Positions 55,549-62,904 of a stretch of DNA of 64,000 bases are shown here, piece after piece. This DNA is from Acidimicrobilacustris europaeus (GTDB lineage: Bacteria; Actinomycetota; Acidimicrobiia; Acidimicrobiales; Acidimicrobilacustridaceae), in contig OZ239146.1 of the NCBI GenBank assembly GCA_965194515.1, positions 62,001-126,000 on the forward strand, written 5' to 3'. How positions within the stretch are numbered: the stretch's first letter is position 1; the number at the start of each line of letters is the position of its first letter. The notes beneath the pieces are model-generated. The model had not been told where the DNA came from. It saw nothing but the letters and a program-made list of their open reading frames with translations, and did not search any database. Position numbers and translations under genes: made by a program.

Positions 55549-57234
55549 TCAAGGACGAAGAATTGCGCCTGGCAATGCGCCAGTGTGCACGCCATCAATG
55601 AAGAGTGGCTCGCCGTTCACAATTACTGCGTCGTAACCGCGAGCGCCGAACACGAGTCGGCCAGCGCCGGTGGGGAAGTCACGGAGCAACTCAATAGGTT
55701 CGATTCCGAGCTCATCAGTCGTGAACACCACGATGTCGGCTGCCTTACCAACTTCGAGAACACCTCGGTCGGTTAGACCATGAAGGCGTGCTGGCTCAGA
55801 GGTGAGTCGAGCAACTGCTTGTTCCAACGTCATCATGTCGGGAACAGTTTCGGTCAGGGTGCGAGTGGTGTAGTCGGCGCCGCAGAATGTGAGCAGATGC
55901 GCGCCACCATCACTTGAGCCGGCCAAGGTGAGGGGATGGGTGATGATCTCTTTGGTGGCAGCTGCTAACGCCGGATCGGTCTTTCGGCGCCAAACAAAGA
56001 CAGTTTCAAGAGCATCGGCGAGAGCAAGGTCGATCATCGCGTCAACACCATCGATGTCAGATTCTGATGCGAGTTCTGCGATGGTCCTACCAACTGCGGC
56101 GTTCAGTTGCGGCTTGCTTACCGAAGCAACGCTGACATCTTGCCAACCGAAAACGAAGGACCGACCAGTGGTATCTGCGAATTCAGTTCGCATCGCAGCA
56201 CGGTTTGATTCAAGCCCAAGTTCGACAGCTCGTGCGACCATTGGGAGGGTGAGAATTCGTCGGAAGGTAGGCATTTCATCGAGTACGAACGTTGAGTCCA
56301 ACGAGAAGTGAATGCCCTTCACGTTGATCATGTACATCGGATGAATATGGTGACCAGCAGCCGCCGCTTCTTCGCAGAACCGAAGCGCGTTGCGATGCCC
56401 TTCGGGATTACCCGGGAACAGTGTGAGCGGATTGATGTTGATGAGTTTGAAACCTGAGGCCTCACTCATAGCGAGCAGTAATTCTTGGTCAGCTTCGTCG
56501 AAATCGGCCGAACCTGAGCGTGGAAGAAATTCAATGACGGCGTGTTCAAATTCGGAAAGCACTGCGCACAACGCGATGAGTTCGGCAGGCTCAGCCAAGT
56601 TGGAGGGAACCGGCTTACCGTCATGATCGGAGTGAATATCGAGCTGCGAACTTGAGAACCCGATCGCGCCTTGTGTCATCGCGACGCGAACAAGTTGGGC
56701 CATCTGATTGATCTCATCGGGAGTCGCTGCCCGTTCAGATGCAGCCGCACCCATGACAAGTCGGCGAATCGCGCAGTGGCCGACGTAGCCAACGAGATTG
56801 ATTCCGATGCGGCCTTCCAGGCCGTTGAGGAAATCGCCGTAGTCGCCACCGCGAAAGTCAACGCCCTCAAGAAGTGCAGCAACTTCCATGCCTTCGACAC
56901 GAGAAAGCATCTTGATGAGCCAGGCCACGCTCTCGGGGTCGGCCGGAGCGATACTGAATCCGCAGTTTCCCATCATGGCGGTGGTAACGCCGTGCCACGA
57001 CGAAGGCGACATTGTGGGTTCGAAGTGGGCCTGCGCGTCGTAGTGCGTATGAATGTCAATGAACCCAGGAGCAACAACAGCGCCACTCGCGTCGATTTCC
57101 TTTGGCGCCGTTGCGGTGCTTGCGCCAATAAAGGTGATCTTTCCGTCAGTTACTTCTACGTCGGCTGGGAAGGCAGGAGTGCCGGTTCCGTCAATGACGC
57201 TTCCGCCACGGATGATGAGGTCAGGTGAATTCAC
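55549..57234 (-). CDS. D-aminoacylase / N-acyl-D-amino-acid deacylase family amidohydrolase
   Basis: 561 aa starting at GTG 57234, where the codon overlaps the P450 stop (GTGA, 57231-57234); the longer frame to 57417 is not supported. The urease-like amidohydrolase barrel begins LIIRGGSVIDGTGTPAFPADVEV, followed by GFIDIHTHYDAQ (H-x-H metal pair near residue 60-65), MGNCGFSIAP, and a D in SDGGAHL near 440. The C-terminal LVFGARGYDAVIVNGEPLF is the closing strand. Members remove N-acyl groups from D-amino acids or act on related amides. It is translationally coupled to the P450. Confidence 0.8.
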   Translation of the reverse strand: MNSPDLIIRGGSVIDGTGTPAFPADVEVTDGKITFIGASTATAPKEIDASGAVVAPGFIDIHTHYDAQAHFEPTMSPSSWHGVTTAMMGNCGFSIAPADPESVAWLIKMLSRVEGMEVAALLEGVDFRGGDYGDFLNGLEGRIGINLVGYVGHCAIRRLVMGAAASERAATPDEINQMAQLVRVAMTQGAIGFSSSQLDIHSDHDGKPVPSNLAEPAELIALCAVLSEFEHAVIEFLPRSGSADFDEADQELLLAMSEASGFKLININPLTLFPGNPEGHRNALRFCEEAAAAGHHIHPMYMINVKGIHFSLDSTFVLDEMPTFRRILTLPMVARAVELGLESNRAAMRTEFADTTGRSFVFGWQDVSVASVSKPQLNAAVGRTIAELASESDIDGVDAMIDLALADALETVFVWRRKTDPALAAATKEIITHPLTLAGSSDGGAHLLTFCGADYTTRTLTETVPDMMTLEQAVARLTSEPARLHGLTDRGVLEVGKAADIVVFTTDELGIEPIELLRDFPTGAGRLVFGARGYDAVIVNGEPLFIDGVHTGALPGAILRP

Positions 57235-58490
57235 GATGCTGTTCCAATTCGATTCGAAGGGGTGAACATGACAGGAAGATGGGCGGGGGATCGTTGCCCC
57301 AGACCCGTGATGTGAACCGGTTCGATGCCGTCGGCAAATCGAAGGTCGGCGAGGCGAGTCAGCACCTGCTCCATAGCGACGCGCAGTTCCATTCGGGCGA
57401 AGTGAATGCCGAGACAAACGTGCGCTCCGCTACCAAAGGCAAGGTGGCCTTGTGGCTCGCGGTAGATGTCAAACACGTCGGGGTTTTCCCAACGTTGCGG
57501 ATCGCGGTTCGCGATACCGACAACAAGATTCACAAGTGTTCCGGCGGGAACGGCAACACCTTCAATTTCCGCATCGGCAACTGTTGTGCGCCCGAATGAC
57601 ATAAGCGGTGGCTGCCAACGCAATCCCTCTTCGATGGCTTGTTCAATCAGAGAGTGGTCCTCACGCAAGGCCTCTAACTGTTCCGGATGAGACAACAGTC
57701 CGAAGAGAAGATTGCAAAGCGTGCGATACGTGGTCTGTGCGGCTGCAGGAAGTAGTAGGCGAAGGAAGGCAATGACCTCGTCGTCGTTGAGCGCTTGGCG
57801 GCCGGCGCCATCACGGAACTCAGCCTGGACAAGATGGGTCACAAGATCAGAACGCGGGTTGGCGCGTCGGTCAGTAACGGCAGCTGCGAGGTACTCGCCG
57901 AACTCGGCTGATGCCTCTTCGCGCTCCTCGGCCGAGATACTGACGTTCGTGAGGATTGCTGCCCACCGATAGAACGACGAGACATCTTCCTGCGGAAGAC
58001 CGCACGCAGCCGCAATCACCTTGAGTGGATAGTGAAGAGCGAAGTCATCGACAAGATCAGCTCGACCAGATTCGATGAATGTGTCGATCGTTGTATCGAC
58101 GATCGCTCGAACGAACTCTTCTTCCCATCGATGCATTTCCCGTTTGGTAAGTGCACCTTGAATGAGTTGACGATGACGCCCATGCTCGGGTGGGTCCATC
58201 TCGATGATCGTGCGACCGATCATCTTTCCGAGGCTGGCTTCGTACCAACACGACGAAAAGTGCTCTTGGTCTTTGAACCCGGCCTCGACACCGTCGAAGG
58301 ACAGCACCGAGATCTGCTCGGCATCGGGGAAGAGGATGTCCTCGGCACCGACCATATCGAAGAAGGTTGAGAAGGTCCCCGGGTGCACCGGGCACTGGGC
58401 CGCTCGTTCTGCAAGCTTCGGGTAGGGATCGCGCACCACGTTGTGGCCGAAGAAGTCATCCTTCTTGGCCAGCATTTCGTCGCTACTCAT
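57231..58490 (-). CDS. Cytochrome P450
   Basis: 419 aa from ATG 58490 (MSSDEMLAKKDD), after a GGGGGCAC ribosome site; a frame open to 58607 is not used. The heme-binding loop FGSGAHVCLG lies near residue 350, with the Cys ligand near 358, and the K-helix EEGLR (ExxR) near 285. The I-helix region reads LPAAAQTTYRT, where the usual acidic residue before Thr is replaced by Gln. It needs external ferredoxin and reductase, none of which is adjacent. The Gln in the proton relay may change O2 activation, but similar replacements occur in active enzymes. Coupled to the amidohydrolase by a GTGA overlap. Confidence 0.9.
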   Translation of the reverse strand: MSSDEMLAKKDDFFGHNVVRDPYPKLAERAAQCPVHPGTFSTFFDMVGAEDILFPDAEQISVLSFDGVEAGFKDQEHFSSCWYEASLGKMIGRTIIEMDPPEHGRHRQLIQGALTKREMHRWEEEFVRAIVDTTIDTFIESGRADLVDDFALHYPLKVIAAACGLPQEDVSSFYRWAAILTNVSISAEEREEASAEFGEYLAAAVTDRRANPRSDLVTHLVQAEFRDGAGRQALNDDEVIAFLRLLLPAAAQTTYRTLCNLLFGLLSHPEQLEALREDHSLIEQAIEEGLRWQPPLMSFGRTTVADAEIEGVAVPAGTLVNLVVGIANRDPQRWENPDVFDIYREPQGHLAFGSGAHVCLGIHFARMELRVAMEQVLTRLADLRFADGIEPVHITGLGQRSPAHLPVMFTPSNRIGTAS

Positions 58491-58540
58491 ATGTGCCCCC
58501 GTTGCTTGAGGGCTGACGGTAGCCGAGTGTTTCCCTGCAC

Positions 58541-58568
58541 GTAGCGAAGACCTAAGAGCCTTCGCTAC
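58541..58568. promoter_or_regulatory. Stem-loop in the divergent P450 / choice-of-anchor region
   Basis: GTAGCGAAG and CTTCGCTAC form a 9-bp perfect inverted repeat around a 10-base spacer, midway between the P450 start and the gene at 58661. It may be a regulator-binding site or an mRNA hairpin. No T-tract follows. Confidence 0.35.
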
Positions 58569-58642
58569 TGCGAAGGAGTAAAGAAACCTGACGTCTACTA
58601 TTCCCATTGAGTTTCGTTTCGGCTCATTCGCAGTTCATGTGG

Positions 58643-58656
58643 GCTGTTTAAACAGC
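58643..58656. promoter_or_regulatory. Perfect 14-bp palindrome before the choice-of-anchor-I gene
   Basis: GCTGTTTAAACAGC is fully self-complementary and ends 4 bp before the ATG at 58661, where a ribosome site would normally be; no strong Shine-Dalgarno sequence is seen. It could be an operator that overlaps the start of translation. Confidence 0.4.
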
Positions 58657-58660
58657 GGAC

Positions 58661-60343
58661 ATGATTATTCATTCAAAGATTGCTCGGACAGCTGTTGCCT
58701 CAGTCGCTGCTATCGGACTCTTGTCAGTGGGATTTGCGGGGAATGCGTCGGCGGCAGTGCCGACCCCTTCAAACGCGCTGACTGTCACCGCCTTGGGAAC
58801 CTATGCAGGTGGCGGGGCCGCCGCAGCCGAGATCGTCGGATTTGATCCGACGACAAAGCGGGCCTTCATCACCAATGGCGCGACCAAGTCCCTTGACATC
58901 GTTGATTTTTCGACACCTTCAGCCCCAACGCTGATCACCAGCGTGAGCATCAGTGCCTACGGGTCCGATCTCACCAGTGTTGCTGTGAAGAACGGTGTCG
59001 TAGCCGTTGCGGTTCCCGTGGCCCCAACCGGTGTGAATACGCCGTCGAACGGTGTTGTTGTGCTGTTCGATACGGCCGGTAATTTTCTCGGCCAGGTGAC
59101 GGTGGGTGTGCTCCCCGACAGCCTCACGTTCTCTCGCGATGGGAAGACGATCGTTGTTGCTGGTGAAGCTGAACCGCTCTGCGATCCGAACAACAGCAAC
59201 GTGAGTGCAGCTCAGGATCCGCTTGGAACCGTCAGCATCATCAGCATTGCCAATGGCCCTGCGTCGCCCACCGTGACGACTCTCGATTTCTCAAGCTTCT
59301 CAGCCAGCACATTGCTCAGCGAGAACGTGCGCGTTTTTTTCCCGAACTCAAGTGCGGCCCAGGACCTTGAACCTGAGTACGCAACCATTTCCGCCGATGG
59401 AACTCGGGCTTGGGTGACGTTGCAGGAAAACAATGCAATGGCGATTGTTGACCTGCAGAACAACCAAATCCTCGATGTCGTTTCTTTCGGATACAAGGAC
59501 CACTCGCTCCCCGGTAACGGGCTCGATGTGAGTGACAAGGACAACGGCAGCAATGGACCAGCGATCAACATCGCCAACTGGCCGCTGCTGGGTATGTACA
59601 TGCCCGATGCAATCTCGGCGTTCACCACTGAATCAGGCGAGTTCCTTGCTACCGCCAACGAAGGCGATTCCCGTGACTGGACCTGCTTCGCCGAAGAATC
59701 GCGAATTTCGGCACTGGACTTCACTGGCTCCTCGGTCAGCGCTTCACTTCGAACCAACCTCACTATGGGTCGATTGACGTCGACAAAATCGTTTCCGACC
59801 GCTTCACCAATTACAAATATGTACTCATTCGGAGCGCGTTCGTTCTCGATTTGGTCCACCAGTGGTTCCCTCGTTTGGGACAGCGGCGACCAACTTGAGC
59901 AGTACATCGCAGCGAACCACCCCACACTTCACAACGCGCAGAATGGCGACACCACAACGTTCGACACCCGTTCCGACAACAAAGGCCCCGAGCCAGAAGG
60001 ACTCGTCGTCGGTAAGGTCGGCGGCCGCTCGATTGCGTTCGTCGGTCTTGAACGTGCAGGCGGTTTCATGGTGTACGACGTCACCACGCCGACTGCGCCT
60101 GTCTTCAACTCCTATGTGAATCCATTGCTGGCGGGCGGCCAAGGGCCCGGCACAACCGATACAGGTCCTGAAGGGCTTGTATTCATTAGCGGTTGCGATA
60201 CCAGCGATGGAGTTCCACTCGTGCTTGTTGCCAATGAAATCTCCGGCACCACAACGATGTATCAAGTGACCGGCGGGGCGGCCGACGATTGCTCAGATCC
60301 TGCCGTGACCGGGGTTGTGGCGACTCCTGCCTTCACGGGCTGA
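58661..60343 (+). CDS. Secreted choice-of-anchor-I-type propeller protein with C-terminal P-A-FTG tail
   Basis: 560 aa. Sec signal peptide: basic start, hydrophobic core, cleavage about ASA-AV at residue 33. The mature protein is a beta-propeller with LVIVD-like repeats (RAFITNGATKSLDIVDFSTPSAPTLI, GTVSIISIANG, MAIVDLQNNQILDVVSFGYKDH). This layout, with DGTRAWVTLQENNAMAIVDL, SLPGNGLDVSD and GPEPEGLVVGKVGGRSIAFVGLERAGGFMVYDV in the second half, is that of the choice-of-anchor I family, which in other phyla ends in varied sorting signals (LPXTG, PEP-CTERM, T9SS). Here the end is TPAFTG, without a membrane helix. This makes the tail a candidate for such a signal. No catalytic residues assigned. 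Confidence 0.8.
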   Translation: MIIHSKIARTAVASVAAIGLLSVGFAGNASAAVPTPSNALTVTALGTYAGGGAAAAEIVGFDPTTKRAFITNGATKSLDIVDFSTPSAPTLITSVSISAYGSDLTSVAVKNGVVAVAVPVAPTGVNTPSNGVVVLFDTAGNFLGQVTVGVLPDSLTFSRDGKTIVVAGEAEPLCDPNNSNVSAAQDPLGTVSIISIANGPASPTVTTLDFSSFSASTLLSENVRVFFPNSSAAQDLEPEYATISADGTRAWVTLQENNAMAIVDLQNNQILDVVSFGYKDHSLPGNGLDVSDKDNGSNGPAINIANWPLLGMYMPDAISAFTTESGEFLATANEGDSRDWTCFAEESRISALDFTGSSVSASLRTNLTMGRLTSTKSFPTASPITNMYSFGARSFSIWSTSGSLVWDSGDQLEQYIAANHPTLHNAQNGDTTTFDTRSDNKGPEPEGLVVGKVGGRSIAFVGLERAGGFMVYDVTTPTAPVFNSYVNPLLAGGQGPGTTDTGPEGLVFISGCDTSDGVPLVLVANEISGTTTMYQVTGGAADDCSDPAVTGVVATPAFTG

Positions 60344-60364
60344 TCGGCGAAAGTATTTAGAAGA

Positions 60365-60388
60365 GCCAGTGTTGGATTGATCACTGGC
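60365..60388 (+). terminator. Hairpin after the choice-of-anchor-I gene
   Basis: GCCAGTG pairs with CACTGGC (7 bp) around a 10-base loop, 22 bp after the stop codon. Weak U-tract; probably a terminator, perhaps working with the longer hairpin at 60396-60432. Confidence 0.5.
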
Positions 60389-60395
60389 GAGAATT

Positions 60396-60432
60396 GCAGA
60401 AAGGCCGGTCCATTGTGGGCCGGCCTTTCTGC
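60396..60432. terminator. 13-bp perfect hairpin upstream of the TetR gene
   Basis: GCAGAAAGGCCGG pairs with CCGGCCTTTCTGC across an 11-base loop. It lies between the secreted propeller gene and the TetR operator, so it probably insulates the two units as a terminator read from the left; the pyrimidine-rich arm (CCTTTCT) takes the place of a T-tract. Confidence 0.6.
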
Positions 60433-60452
60433 GTGCAGACCACCAAGCATTC

Positions 60453-60469
60453 CGATACGGTCCGTATCG
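60453..60469. promoter_or_regulatory. 17-bp TetR-type operator palindrome
   Basis: CGATACGGTCCGTATCG is a perfect inverted repeat of 8-bp arms around a central T. It ends only 2 bp before the TetR ATG at 60472. Palindromes with ATACGG-type arms placed at the start of their own gene are usual for autoregulated TetR repressors. Being so close to the start codon, it leaves no room for a Shine-Dalgarno site, so a leaderless or very short transcript is likely. Confidence 0.75.
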
Positions 60470-60471
60470 TA

Positions 60472-61140
60472 ATGGGGGATGTGAAGAACGATCAGTCGTC
60501 AGCAGGGCGACCAAGAGATCCGCGGCTTGATGCCGCGATCGTTGACGCGACCGTTGAGCTCCTCACCGAACGGGGATACAACGAGTTGAGCCTCGCCGCT
60601 ATTGCTGAACGCGCAGAAACAACAACTGCTGCGATCTATCGCCGTTACGGATCGAAATCTGAACTTGTCACCAAGGCCGTGTTCCGCACCGATGGTGATG
60701 ATGTTGTTGCAGACACTGGCGATCTCGAAGCCGATCTCGCCACGATGATTCGGTGGTCGGTGGAGAAACTTCAACGCCCCGCGGCGCTCGCCGCGATTAT
60801 CGGTCTTCTTGGCGAGTCGAAATCAGAACGCAAGAAGAACGTCGTCGAATCTCGCTCTGCAACCCAACTCACTGCCGAGCGCCTCGAGCGTGCAAAGGCC
60901 GCAGGGGAGTTACGCAGCGATGTCGATGCTGAGCTCCTTGCTTCACTGATTGATGGTCCGGTGCTCCACGTTGTTCTTGGCGGCATGACGACGCCGATCG
61001 ACGATGCATGGATCGCGCAACTTGTACAGGTCGTGCTCAATGGGGCGCGCAAAGACGCGCCTCGCACAGCTCCGACGACTCGTCATTCAAAATCTCGAAC
61101 CTATACAACTCCGAAAACACGAAAGGTCACTTCGCTATGA
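60472..61140 (+). CDS. TetR family transcriptional regulator
   Basis: 222 aa from ATG 60472 (the longer open frame crosses the hairpin and operator). The N-terminal helix-turn-helix is typical: AAIVDATVELLTERGYNELSLAAIAERAETTTAAIYRRYGSKSELV in pieces, with the recognition helix ETTTAAIYRRYGSK near residues 45-58. The ligand-binding half contains RPAALAAIIGLLGES and a short basic Lys/Arg-rich tail after residue 195. It probably represses its own operon through the palindrome at 60453-60469. The stop overlaps the start of the dehydrogenase gene (ATGA at 61137-61140). Confidence 0.9.
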   Translation: MGDVKNDQSSAGRPRDPRLDAAIVDATVELLTERGYNELSLAAIAERAETTTAAIYRRYGSKSELVTKAVFRTDGDDVVADTGDLEADLATMIRWSVEKLQRPAALAAIIGLLGESKSERKKNVVESRSATQLTAERLERAKAAGELRSDVDAELLASLIDGPVLHVVLGGMTTPIDDAWIAQLVQVVLNGARKDAPRTAPTTRHSKSRTYTTPKTRKVTSL

Positions 61141-62144
61141 AGCAGATCATGTTGCACGGTGCAAACGATTGGCGACTCGATGACATCGACGAACCGACTC
61201 CTGGCCCACGCGATGCGCTTGTGCGCATTGCTGCGTGCGGTATTTGCGGGACCGATGTTTCCTATATCCACATGGGCATGACCCCAGGACATCCCATTCC
61301 GATGGGCCATGAAATGGCTGGGGTTGTTGAATGGCTTGGTAGCGAAGTGACCGGCCTGTCGGTGGGCGATCGCGTTGTGGTGTGTCCCTCCGATGTCGGA
61401 CACGGCCCGATGGGAACGGGCGGTCCGCAAGGTGGCCTCACACCTGTTCTCTACGTGCCGGACGCGGCCAATGGAAAGCGACTCTTCAAAGTCCCTGAAG
61501 GTTTGGCATTAACGACCGCGGCACTTGCCGAGCCCTTGGCTGTTGGCATGCAGTCGGTTAACCAGTCCGAAGCGAAGCCGGGGGACAAGGTTGCGGTGTT
61601 TGGCTGCGGTCCGATCGGACTCTTCGCCATCGCCACGCTCGCCGATCGTGGTGTCACCGATGTGGTCGCCATCGACTTCAGCCATGCCCGACTCGATTTG
61701 GCCAAGCAACTGGGCGCGTCCCATGTGCTTGACCCCTCCGAGGTTGATGTGTGGGCCGAACTCAAGCGCATCCACGGCGAGGTGCCGTTCATGTTTGGCC
61801 CGACAGCGGCGACCGATGTCTTCATCGAGGCATCTGGTGCCGACAGCGTCATCGGCGACGTGCTGCAGAACGGTCGAGTCGATGGTTGCCTCGTGATCGT
61901 GGCCCTGCACTATCGCCCTGTTTCCACCAACTACGTCAACCTGCTCATGAAGCAGTTCACGGTTCGTGGATCAATGGAATATCCCGAACGGTTCGAGGAC
62001 GCGATCGAATTGCTTGAACGTCGCGATTTGTCCGCAGTTATTAGCCACAAGCTTTCCCTCGAGGAATTCGGTGACGGGCTTGCGGTTCTCGAAGGTTCAA
62101 AGGACTGCGGCAAAGTCATGATCACCATGGAAGGTGCCCGATGA
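61137..62144 (+). CDS. Zinc-type MDR alcohol dehydrogenase without the structural zinc cluster
   Basis: 335 aa, ATGA overlap with TetR. Medium-chain dehydrogenase motifs: ACGICGTDVSYIH (catalytic-zinc Cys near residue 38), MGHEMAGVVEW (GHE near 62), GDRVVVCPSDV, and the cofactor domain VAVFGCGPIGLFAIA near 162-176. The loop that carries four Cys for the structural zinc in classical ADHs is replaced by GHGPMGTGGPQGGL, so this site is absent. Such proteins oxidise alcohols or polyols with NAD(P). Next genes are an SDR and a sulfotransferase, pointing to processing of a hydroxylated compound. Operon with TetR. Confidence 0.9.
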   Translation: MKQIMLHGANDWRLDDIDEPTPGPRDALVRIAACGICGTDVSYIHMGMTPGHPIPMGHEMAGVVEWLGSEVTGLSVGDRVVVCPSDVGHGPMGTGGPQGGLTPVLYVPDAANGKRLFKVPEGLALTTAALAEPLAVGMQSVNQSEAKPGDKVAVFGCGPIGLFAIATLADRGVTDVVAIDFSHARLDLAKQLGASHVLDPSEVDVWAELKRIHGEVPFMFGPTAATDVFIEASGADSVIGDVLQNGRVDGCLVIVALHYRPVSTNYVNLLMKQFTVRGSMEYPERFEDAIELLERRDLSAVISHKLSLEEFGDGLAVLEGSKDCGKVMITMEGAR

Positions 62145-62890
62145 GCAACAAGGTTTCGTTTGATTTCACTGGCGTTTCAGTTCTCGTCACCGGCGGTACG
62201 AGTGGCATCGGTTACGCCATTTCGTCGGCATTTGCTGATGCGGGTGCCTCAGTCACGGTCACTGGCACACGTACCTCGGCTGCTGACTACGACACCGAAC
62301 TTTCGCGCTTCGCCTACAAGCAACTTGAAATGCGTGATGGCGATGCTGTCGATGCGCTTGCAGCAAGTCTCGGTTCACTCGATGTTTTGGTGAATAACGC
62401 TGGCGCGAATTTTCCCGATGGGCTCGACGAATGGAGCCCCGAAGGCTTTCACGCATCGCTGGCAATGAATGTGGAAGGCGCACAGCGTCTCAGCGTGCGC
62501 TCTCGTGAAGCACTGGCAAAGAGCACGATGCCGGGTGGCGCGAGTGTGGTTAACGTCATTTCGATGATGACCTATCGAGCCACGACGATTGTCCCTGGCT
62601 ATTCATCCTCGAAGGCTGCGCTACTCGCCCTCACGCGAAACCTGGCACTGCATTGGGTGAATGACGGCATTCGCGTCAACGCTGTTGCTCCCGGTCTTAT
62701 CGATACCCCCATGACTGCACCGATGAAACCGTTTCAGGAAATGCTCGATGGCGAACTCGCCAAGCAGATGATGCGCCGTATGGGAACTCCTGAAGAAGTA
62801 GCAGCGGCAGTTCTCTTCCTGTCGTCAGAAGCATCGTCATTCACCACCGGAACCGCATTCGCCGTCGACGGCGGATACCTCGCGCTGTAA
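62141..62890 (+). CDS. SDR family oxidoreductase
   Basis: 249 aa, ATGA overlap with the ADH gene. TGGTSGIG lies at residues about 17-24, NNAGANF near 87-93, a Ser in VISMMTYRA near 138 and YSSSK near 150-154; the C-terminal AVDGGYLAL is the usual SDR end. Catalytic residues are intact. Fourth ATGA-type coupling in the window and part of the TetR operon, in line with two consecutive oxidoreductase steps on the same substrate. The substrate is not readable. Confidence 0.9.
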   Translation: MSNKVSFDFTGVSVLVTGGTSGIGYAISSAFADAGASVTVTGTRTSAADYDTELSRFAYKQLEMRDGDAVDALAASLGSLDVLVNNAGANFPDGLDEWSPEGFHASLAMNVEGAQRLSVRSREALAKSTMPGGASVVNVISMMTYRATTIVPGYSSSKAALLALTRNLALHWVNDGIRVNAVAPGLIDTPMTAPMKPFQEMLDGELAKQMMRRMGTPEEVAAAVLFLSSEASSFTTGTAFAVDGGYLAL

Positions 62891-62904
62891 CAAGGACAGA
62901 TTCC

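Noticed and set aside
57235..57417. N-terminal extension of the D-aminoacylase-like gene
   Set aside because: The extension is antisense-frame read-through across the P450 gene, rich in Arg/His/Ser with no protein character; GTG 57234 overlaps the P450 stop.
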